From: Parvibaculum sp963696585
GTDB taxonomy: Bacteria; Pseudomonadota; Alphaproteobacteria; Parvibaculales; Parvibaculaceae
Length of the DNA stretch: 64,000 nt
Direction: 5' to 3'
Assembly: GCA_963696585.1 (NCBI GenBank)
Contig: CAVOKW010000032.1
Location: forward strand, 1 to 64,000
This document shows positions 58,628-64,000 of the stretch, one piece after another. The position numbers and the translations under genes were made by a program. The notes under the pieces were generated by a model that was not told the origin of the DNA, searched no databases, and saw nothing but the letters and a program-made list of their open reading frames with translations. The number at the start of each line of letters is the position of its first letter. The first letter of the stretch is position 1.

Positions 58628-59827
58628 ATGGATATCGAGCTTACGAAAGAGGACGAAGCCTTCCGCGCGGAAGTCCGTCGGTTCATTTCGGAAAAATTGC
58701 CTAAGGAGCTGGCCGAGAAAGACACAGTGGGCGCGTCTGGCGCACGCAGCGCGCTCAAGCGCTGGCAGAAGGACCTCTACGAGAAAGGCTGGGTAGCGGT
58801 CAATTGGCCCAAGCAGTATGGCGGCACCGGATGGACGCCGATGCAGAAGCATATTTTCAACGAGGAGATGGCCGCCGCGAACGCGCCGCGTCTGTCGCCT
58901 TTCGGTCTGTCGATGGTCGGTCCGGTGATCTATACCTTCGGCAACGAAGAGCAGAAAAAGCAGCATCTGGCGGGTATTCTTACCGGCGATGTCTGGTGGT
59001 GTCAGGGCTATTCGGAGCCGGGATCCGGATCGGACCTCGCCTCGCTGAAGACCAAGGCCGTGCGTCAGGGCGATCATTACATCGTCAATGGCCAGAAAAT
59101 CTGGACGTCCTATGCCCACGAAGCCGATTGGATATTCTGTCTCGTGCGAACGGATGATACATCAAAACCACAGGAAGGTATCTCGTTCCTTCTGATCGAC
59201 ATGAAGACGCCCGGCATCGAGGTGAAGCCCATCATTTCCATCGATGGCCTGCATCACCTGAACGAAGTTTTTTTCACTGACGTCAAGGTGCCGGTGACGA
59301 ACCGCATCGGCGATGAAAACAAGGGCTGGACCTACGCCAAGTTCCTGCTCGTCAATGAGCGCACCGGCATTGCAGGTGTTCCTGAGTCCAAGCGCAAGAT
59401 CGCGCAACTCAGAAAGATCGCGAAGCAGGAAAGGCTTGGCGATGGCGCGGCGCTGGCGGACGAACCGGCATTCATGACGAGGCTCTCCGAAATCGAGGTG
59501 AAGCTTACCGGTCTCGAATATACCAATCTGAGGATCGTCGCGGAGGAGGTGGCGGGCCGCCCTGCTGGCCCCTCTTCCTCGACCTTGAAGATTGTCGGGA
59601 CCGAAGTTCAGCAGGCGTTGTCGGAGCTTGCCGTCGAAGCAGCCGCCTTCTACGCCATGCCGTTCCAGAAGGAACATTTGATGGGAATTGCCAATGAAGC
59701 GCCTGTCGGGCCCGCCTATGCGGTGAGTGTGACAAGTGCCTATAATTTCGGTCGCGCCGCTTCGATTTATGGCGGCTCGAACGAAATCCAGCGCAATGTC
59801 ATCGCAAAGGCCGTTCTGGGACTTTGA
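58628..59827 (+). CDS. pimC: pimeloyl-CoA dehydrogenase large-subunit-like ACAD (copy B)
   Basis: A 399-residue paralogue of the preceding gene, sharing WWCQGYSEPGSGSDLASL, KIWTSYAHEADWIFCLVRT and a C-terminal YGGSNEIQRNVIAKAVLGL. The candidate base is Glu in NERTGIAG. It ends the plus-strand operon at a strong terminator. The PimD-like partner lies just beyond on the opposite strand, so either or both copies may pair with it. Confidence 0.9.
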   Translation: MDIELTKEDEAFRAEVRRFISEKLPKELAEKDTVGASGARSALKRWQKDLYEKGWVAVNWPKQYGGTGWTPMQKHIFNEEMAAANAPRLSPFGLSMVGPVIYTFGNEEQKKQHLAGILTGDVWWCQGYSEPGSGSDLASLKTKAVRQGDHYIVNGQKIWTSYAHEADWIFCLVRTDDTSKPQEGISFLLIDMKTPGIEVKPIISIDGLHHLNEVFFTDVKVPVTNRIGDENKGWTYAKFLLVNERTGIAGVPESKRKIAQLRKIAKQERLGDGAALADEPAFMTRLSEIEVKLTGLEYTNLRIVAEEVAGRPAGPSSSTLKIVGTEVQQALSELAVEAAAFYAMPFQKEHLMGIANEAPVGPAYAVSVTSAYNFGRAASIYGGSNEIQRNVIAKAVLGL

Positions 59828-59847
59828 CGGAGCATCCGGACGTGCGA

Positions 59848-59877
59848 AGGGCCGCATCGGGGATGCGGCCCTTTTTT
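59848..59877. terminator. strong rho-independent terminator between convergent operons
   Basis: An 11-base perfect stem, AGGGCCGCATC with GATGCGGCCCT, has a GGG loop and is followed by TTTTTT on the plus strand. The complement shows a shorter T content, so it works best for the plus-strand operon. Confidence 0.85.
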
Positions 59878-59902
59878 ATGTCAGTCCGCCAAACCTTCAG
59901 GC

Positions 59903-61033
59903 TCAGGCGGCCTGCGAATAGCGCTTGAGCTGGTGGTCGACATTGCCGAACTGGGTGTCGATCATGGTGAGGCGCTTGAAGTAGTGACCAACGCTGAGTT
60001 CGTCGGTCATGCCCATGCCGCCATGAAGCTGCACGGCCTGCTGACCAATGAAGCGACCGGCCTTGCCGATCTGCACCTTGGCACCCGCAGCGGCCTTGGC
60101 GCGTTCGGTCTCGCCTTCGGTGAGCTTGAGGTTGACCATGTAGGTCATGGAAACCGACTGCTCATAGGCCATGAACATGTCGACCATGCGATGCTGAAGC
60201 ACCTGGAACTTGCCGATTGCGACGCCGAACTGCTTGCGCGTCTTGCAATATTCAACAGTTGCAGCATTGAGTTCCTTCATGCCGCCAATGGCTTCGGCGC
60301 AGAGCGCGGCGATGGCCTGATCGGTGACTTTTTCGACGAGCGGCAGGCCCTTGCCTTCCGCGCCGATGAGGGCGTCGGCACCGAGCTTCACATTCTCGAA
60401 GGTTATTTCGGAAGCGCGGCGACCATCAACGGTCGGGTAGTCGCGCGTCGAGACGCCGGGGGCGGACTTGTCGACGATGAAGACCGAGACGCCATCACGA
60501 TCACGCTGGCCGCCAGATGTGCGCGCCGTGACAATGAGCTTCTGTGCCCAGGGCGCCGCGATCACAACGCATTTGAAGCCATTGAGGACATAGCCGGCGC
60601 CGTCCTTCTTCGCCGTGGTGACGAGATCGGCGAGGTTGTAGCGGCCCTGCGGCTCGGCATAGGCGAAAGCCCAGACGGTTTCGCCGCCGATAATGCCGGG
60701 GATCAGCTCTTCCTGCTGCGCGGCCGATCCGCCTTCGCGCAGGAAGCCACCCGCGATCACGACCGTTTCAACGAAAGGCTCGACGACGAGGTGACGACCG
60801 AACTCTTCCATGACGATCATGGTTTCGATGGCGCCGCCGCCGAGGCCGCCAAGCTCTTCCGGGAAGGGGGCGGCCAGAAGGCCAAGCTCGGCGAACTGCG
60901 CCCAATAGTCGGGACGCCAGCCTTCCGCCGACTTCACGATCTTGCGCCGCGTGTCGAAGTCATATTTGTCGGCGAGCAAGCTCTGCACCGTGTTGCGAAG
61001 CAGGGTCTGCTCCTCGCTGAACGAAAAATCCAT
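59903..61033 (-). CDS. pimD: pimeloyl-CoA dehydrogenase small-subunit-like ACAD
   Basis: A 376-residue beta-type ACAD. MDFSFSEEQTLLRNTVQSLLADKYDF, GGLGGGAIETMIVMEEFGRHLVVEPF and the C-terminal QLHGGMGMTDELSVGHYFKRL are typical of PimD. It lacks the catalytic Glu and should pair with a PimC-like alpha subunit encoded at 57336 or 58628. It is last of the minus-strand operon fadD-SDR-pimD. Codon and motif quality are normal. Confidence 0.9.
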   Translation of the reverse strand: MDFSFSEEQTLLRNTVQSLLADKYDFDTRRKIVKSAEGWRPDYWAQFAELGLLAAPFPEELGGLGGGAIETMIVMEEFGRHLVVEPFVETVVIAGGFLREGGSAAQQEELIPGIIGGETVWAFAYAEPQGRYNLADLVTTAKKDGAGYVLNGFKCVVIAAPWAQKLIVTARTSGGQRDRDGVSVFIVDKSAPGVSTRDYPTVDGRRASEITFENVKLGADALIGAEGKGLPLVEKVTDQAIAALCAEAIGGMKELNAATVEYCKTRKQFGVAIGKFQVLQHRMVDMFMAYEQSVSMTYMVNLKLTEGETERAKAAAGAKVQIGKAGRFIGQQAVQLHGGMGMTDELSVGHYFKRLTMIDTQFGNVDHQLKRYSQAA

Positions 61034-61107
61034 TGTCAGCTTTCATCCTTGTCTGGTGTTTGTCTTCGGCCTGACGGCCCGGTTCCATATGGCCGCTGGT
61101 ATTCCCG

Positions 61108-62010
61108 TCAGCCGCCGATCTCGTCCGGCGGTCTCGTCTTGCTGAGGAGGTCCCTGACGATCGGGCCAAGCTCGACCGGATCGAAACGGCGTTTCGGATT
61201 GATGGCGGGCCCGCGATGCCAGCGCTCGAAGACTGTCAGCCGCCCGCCCGTCGACTCGAAGACCTGTCCGGTCACGTCTTTCGACTCGCTGCTTCCGAGC
61301 CAGACGACGACCGGCGCGATATTGGCGGGATCGCGGGGGTTCCACTCGCCCTCGGGCACCGCCACGGCATAGCCGAGATCTTCCGTCATCCGGGTAAGCG
61401 CGCCCGGCGAGATCGCATTCACGGTGATGCCGTAGCGCGCAAGCTCCATCGCCGCCGTGATCGTGAAAGCGGCAATGCCGGCTTTGGCCGCGCCATAATT
61501 GCATTGACCCTGATTGCCCAGCAGGCCCGAGACGGAGGTTGTGTTGATGATGCGGGCGTCGACCGTCTTGCCTTCCTTTACCTGTGCCCGCCAGTAGTTC
61601 GCGGCATGGTGCGCCGGGCAAAACGTGCCTCTCAGGTGAACCTTGATGACCGCATCCCATTCGTCGATCGTCATGTTGGTCAGCATGCGGTCGCGCAAAA
61701 TGCCGGCATTGCTGACGAGCACGTCGAGGCCGCCAAAGGTCGAGATCGCCTGATCGACCATCCGTTTGGCGCCGTCCCAATCGGACACGTCATCGCCATT
61801 GGCGACCGCCTCGCCCCCCATGGCCCTGATTTCTTTCACAACCGCTTCGGCGGGTTCGCTCGACCGGCCTTCGCCTGTCCGCTCGCCACCGAGATCGTTC
61901 ACGACCACCTTGGCGCCCTGACGCGCGAATTCCAGGCAATGCTCCCGCCCGATACCTCTGGCACCGCCCGTCACGATAACGACGCGCCCCTTGCACAATC
62001 CAGACGTCAT
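61108..62010 (-). CDS. SDR of the MFE-2 3-hydroxyacyl-CoA dehydrogenase type
   Basis: A 300-residue SDR. VTGGARGIGREHCLEFARQGAKVVVNDLGG and Tyr172/Lys176 (YGAAK) match the (3R)-hydroxyacyl-CoA dehydrogenase domain of multifunctional enzyme 2 and bacterial homologues, and a C-terminal extension of about 40 residues is typical. It would oxidise the (3R)-hydroxyacyl-CoA made by the MaoC hydratase at 50519. A short purine-rich leader (GGGAAGGG) precedes the ATG. Confidence 0.92.
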   Translation of the reverse strand: MTSGLCKGRVVIVTGGARGIGREHCLEFARQGAKVVVNDLGGERTGEGRSSEPAEAVVKEIRAMGGEAVANGDDVSDWDGAKRMVDQAISTFGGLDVLVSNAGILRDRMLTNMTIDEWDAVIKVHLRGTFCPAHHAANYWRAQVKEGKTVDARIINTTSVSGLLGNQGQCNYGAAKAGIAAFTITAAMELARYGITVNAISPGALTRMTEDLGYAVAVPEGEWNPRDPANIAPVVVWLGSSESKDVTGQVFESTGGRLTVFERWHRGPAINPKRRFDPVELGPIVRDLLSKTRPPDEIGG

Positions 62011-62026
62011 TCTTTTTCCCTTCCCG

Positions 62027-63601
62027 TCATATTTTCTTTTCGCCTTGCCAGTATCTGTCGCGAACCGTTCGCCGCACGATCTTGCCCGTCGTCAGCCGCG
62101 GCAGGTCATCTGCAAAATCGACGGATCGGGGGCGTTTATAGGCCGCCAGCCGCGCTCCCACGAAATCAAGTATGTCCTTGGCCAGCGCTTCGCTCGGCTC
62201 GTAACCTTCATTGAGCTGAACGACCGCCTTCACTTCTTCGCCCCATTCCTTGTTGGGCACGCCGACCGTGGCCACGTCCTTGACCGAGGGGTGCTGAAGG
62301 ATCTCCTGGTCGATCTCGGCGGGATAGATGTTGACGCCGCCGGAAATAATGACCTCGGCGCTGCGGCCGGTCAGGAACAGGAATCCGTCCTCATCGACAT
62401 AGCCCATGTCGCCCATGGTGAAGAAATCGCCCCGGTAGACGCTCGCGGTTTTTTCCGGCGCCTTGAAATATTCGAACCGGCCGGTTTCCGGCGCCTTGAA
62501 ATAGACGGTGCCGATCTCGCCCCGCGGCAATTCCTTGCCGTTCTCGTCCTGAATCTGCAGAACGACACCCTCCGTCGGCCTGCCCACCGAACCGGGCTTT
62601 TCCACCCATTCGTCCGGATGGACAAAGACGCCGCCGCCTTCCGTCGCGCCGTAATATTCAAAGACGACCGGACCGAGCCACTCGATTGTCTCCCGCTTCA
62701 CATGCACGGGGCAGGGGGCCGCCCCGTGGAGGATCCACCTCAGCGTCGAGATGTCGTATTTGGCCCGGACCTCGGGCGGAAGAAGGAGAATGCGGTGAAG
62801 CATGGTCGGTACGACATGCGTATGCGTGATGCGCTGTTCATCGACCAGCCGAAGCATTTCCTCTGCGTCCCACTTGTCCATCAGTACCGTGCCGACGCCG
62901 GCCGAGAGCGGAAGCAGGAGATTGAGGGACAGCGGCGCCGCGTGATAGAGCGGCCCTGTCACCACAGCCAGGTCCGTGGCGTTGTTGAACCGCGCCGTCT
63001 CGACCATCTTGCTGAAAAGCGACGAGGCCGCTGGCGCGCTGCCCCGGTAAACGCCCTTCGGATGACCGGTCGTGCCCGACGTATAGAGCATCTGGCTGCC
63101 GATGACGGGATCGTCGATATTCGCGCCGGACTCGCGCGCGACGAGCGCGTCGTAAGAGGCAAAACCCTCGATTGGTCCGCCCACGGCGAGCTTGATGCGC
63201 AGACCGGACGCTGCGGCAGCGGCTTGCGTCGCCGAGGGAGCAAGCCGTATATCCGCGATAAAAGCCTTGGCCTCGCAATTGTCCACGATATAGGCGACTT
63301 CCGCAGGCGTGAGATGCCAGTTGACGGGAGTCATCCGGAATCCGGCCCGTTGACAGGCCATGACGGTTTCGACGAATTCGGGACGGTTGATGCAGAGCAG
63401 CGCCACACCATCGCCGGGTTGAAGGCCCGCGCCTCGCAACACCCTGACCAGCCGGTTGGCCTGCGCATTCAACTCCGAAAAACTGCGGTTGCCTTTTTCG
63501 GATGAAATCGCGAGCCGGTCCGGCGTCTGGGCTGCGTGCCAGGCGACGATCATTCCCTTCGATGCAGCGTCCTCGAACGACAGGCTTGACGCAGCTGTCA
63601 T
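62027..63601 (-). CDS. acyl-CoA synthetase (AMP-forming), FadD type
   Basis: A 524-residue ANL ligase with YTSGTTGHPKG at about 173-182, EYYGATEGGG (acyl-binding motif), TGRSAEVIISGGVNIYPAEID (hinge) and Lys507 in LTTGK. GGGAGGAACC precedes the ATG. It is first of the minus-strand operon with an SDR and the PimD-like ACAD. Its promoter region holds an 18-bp perfect palindrome (63679-63696). The substrate is unknown, possibly an alkanoate or dicarboxylate. Confidence 0.92.
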   Translation of the reverse strand: MTAASSLSFEDAASKGMIVAWHAAQTPDRLAISSEKGNRSFSELNAQANRLVRVLRGAGLQPGDGVALLCINRPEFVETVMACQRAGFRMTPVNWHLTPAEVAYIVDNCEAKAFIADIRLAPSATQAAAAASGLRIKLAVGGPIEGFASYDALVARESGANIDDPVIGSQMLYTSGTTGHPKGVYRGSAPAASSLFSKMVETARFNNATDLAVVTGPLYHAAPLSLNLLLPLSAGVGTVLMDKWDAEEMLRLVDEQRITHTHVVPTMLHRILLLPPEVRAKYDISTLRWILHGAAPCPVHVKRETIEWLGPVVFEYYGATEGGGVFVHPDEWVEKPGSVGRPTEGVVLQIQDENGKELPRGEIGTVYFKAPETGRFEYFKAPEKTASVYRGDFFTMGDMGYVDEDGFLFLTGRSAEVIISGGVNIYPAEIDQEILQHPSVKDVATVGVPNKEWGEEVKAVVQLNEGYEPSEALAKDILDFVGARLAAYKRPRSVDFADDLPRLTTGKIVRRTVRDRYWQGEKKI

Positions 63602-63678
63602 GGTTCCTCCCTGAAACGTTTTTCCCGGTTGCCGACTCTAGCGGTCGACTTTGGATGGTTTAATCATCCGTATTTTCC

Positions 63679-63696
63679 AAAACATTATAATGTTTT
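63679..63696. promoter_or_regulatory. 18-bp perfect palindrome upstream of fadD
   Basis: AAAACATTATAATGTTTT is perfectly symmetric and lies 78 bases upstream of the acyl-CoA synthetase start. It contains a TATAAT. The length and AT-rich arms fit a TetR- or GntR-type operator overlapping a promoter. Confidence 0.5.
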
Positions 63697-63765
63697 TGCG
63701 GGAGGCTGTCGATGGCCTGAAAGCCGCCGCGAAATCTCCGGCGCGTGGATAAAAAAGATCAGTTT

Positions 63766-63826
63766 GCCTCGACGTCAGATGACGCCATCGGCCTTCAGGG
63801 CGTCGATTTCGCTGTCGCTGAGCCCC
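63766..63826 (-). pseudogene. duplicated CoA-transferase gene tail (right copy of direct repeat)
   Basis: The minus strand encodes a C-terminal GLSDSEIDALKADGVI and stop, matching the end of the CoA-transferase at 65-1297 with Met replaced by Lys. The 61-base match to 56-116 has two mismatches. A C-run has two extra bases beyond the match, and the rest of the gene is absent. Confidence 0.7.
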
Positions 63827-63831
63827 CCAGC

Positions 63832-63938
63832 AGATAGTCGATCTTGCGCAGTCTGCGCGTCTCGGCGCGCGCCCAAAGGGTTCCGACAAGATGGGCTTTT
63901 CCGGCAAGATCGATGCATGCAAAAATTCGTCGCTCCAT
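63832..63938 (-). pseudogene. truncated HipA-like N-terminal fragment
   Basis: From the ATG at 63938 the minus strand reads MERRIFACIDLAGKAHLVG, then TLWARAE, similar to the N-terminal domain start of HipA-type toxin kinases. It then loses similarity and runs out of frame into the copied CoA-transferase tail. A TATAAT box lies at 63973-63978 on the same strand. This appears to be a broken gene joined to a foreign 3' end, and the HipA identification rests on a short stretch. Confidence 0.4.
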
Positions 63939-64000
63939 TCAGCGCCTCTTGTGGCGAACCCGCTGTGCCAAGATTATAACAATTCTAATCTGCTTGACGT

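Larger units (their letters stand above)
63602..64000. other. gene-poor right edge, no intact gene
   Basis: About 400 bases with no full-length gene. They hold the fadD promoter region with an 18-bp palindrome, a copied CoA-transferase tail and a broken HipA-like start. Open frames across it are short and have no family features. Confidence 0.6.

Noticed and set aside
3775..59827. Whole window as a classical steroid degradation cluster
   Set aside because: KstD-like, Ltp2/DUF35 and heteromeric ACADs suggested it, but HsaA, HsaD, HsaE-G and KshA types are absent, and the meta-cleavage genes are of HpaI/HpaH type instead.
1..64000. tRNA, rRNA, CRISPR arrays, transposases, phage genes
   Set aside because: Looked for but no regular repeat-spacer pattern, cloverleaf, transposase motif or integrase was seen.

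Overview
**Organism and overall character.** The window is GC-rich, gene-dense and wholly bacterial. It holds about 54 protein genes in short, tightly spaced and often divergent operons, with ATGA overlaps and good Shine-Dalgarno sequences. Three CYP153-type P450s, many acyl-CoA dehydrogenases, single-subunit Rieske oxygenases and TetR/GntR/IclR regulators suggest an aerobic alphaproteobacterium, perhaps a hydrocarbon degrader of the Parvibaculum type. The genus is a guess. I see no tRNA, rRNA, IS element, CRISPR array or phage gene.

**Layout.** (1) 65-3635, minus: crotonase, small GIY-YIG-like protein, acyl-CoA dehydrogenase, class III CoA-transferase. (2) 3775-10938, plus: Ltp2-like thiolase-fold protein and its DUF35 partner, acyl-CoA synthetase, SDR, BenAB-type dioxygenase, PdxA/TphB-type dehydrogenase. 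(3) 10957-16188, minus: TetR, dienoyl/enoyl-CoA-reductase-like SDR, AliA-like ligase, CYP153, hot-dog protein. (4) 16356-23531, plus: BadH, BadI, AliB-like and BadK-like proteins, Rieske oxygenase, luciferase-like monooxygenase, CYP153. (5) 23604-31624: hydrolase and crotonase (minus), then GntR, nitronate monooxygenase, thioesterase, Baeyer-Villiger monooxygenase, CYP153 and ferredoxin (plus). (6) 31763-41576: TetR (minus), then an hpa-like meta-cleavage operon (HpaB, HpaE, extradiol dioxygenase, FAH, HpaI, HpaH), DUF3237 and a KstD-like ring dehydrogenase. (7) 41707-48397: luciferase-like monooxygenase and crotonase (minus), two amidohydrolases and a lipase (plus), IclR (minus). (8) 48454-59827: FadH, MaoC hydratase and CMD protein (minus); alcohol dehydrogenase, second Ltp2/DUF35 pair and four acyl-CoA dehydrogenases (plus). 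(9) 59903-63601, minus: acyl-CoA synthetase, SDR, PimD-like dehydrogenase. (10) 63602-64000: no intact gene, but an operator-like palindrome, a CoA-transferase tail duplicated from the left edge, and a broken HipA-like start.

**How the genes may work together (inference).** The set fits complete oxidation of alkyl-substituted alicyclic compounds such as alkylcyclohexanes or naphthenic acids. CYP153s with the ferredoxin could open the alkyl chain, and CoA ligases and dehydrogenases would shorten it. Cyclohexanecarboxyl-CoA would then pass through AliA/AliB/BadK/BadH/BadI to pimeloyl-CoA and the PimC/PimD-like dehydrogenases. Even-chain substrates would leave a cyclohexylacetate-type acid. Once this carries a ring ketone, the KstD-like enzyme could aromatise it to a hydroxyphenylacetate, which the adjacent HpaB-to-HpaI set could open. 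The Rieske, Baeyer-Villiger, luciferase-like and Ltp2/DUF35 modules suggest further ring and side-chain routes. No ferredoxin reductase, BenC-type reductase, HpaC or HpaF is visible, so these must be encoded elsewhere or be unnecessary.
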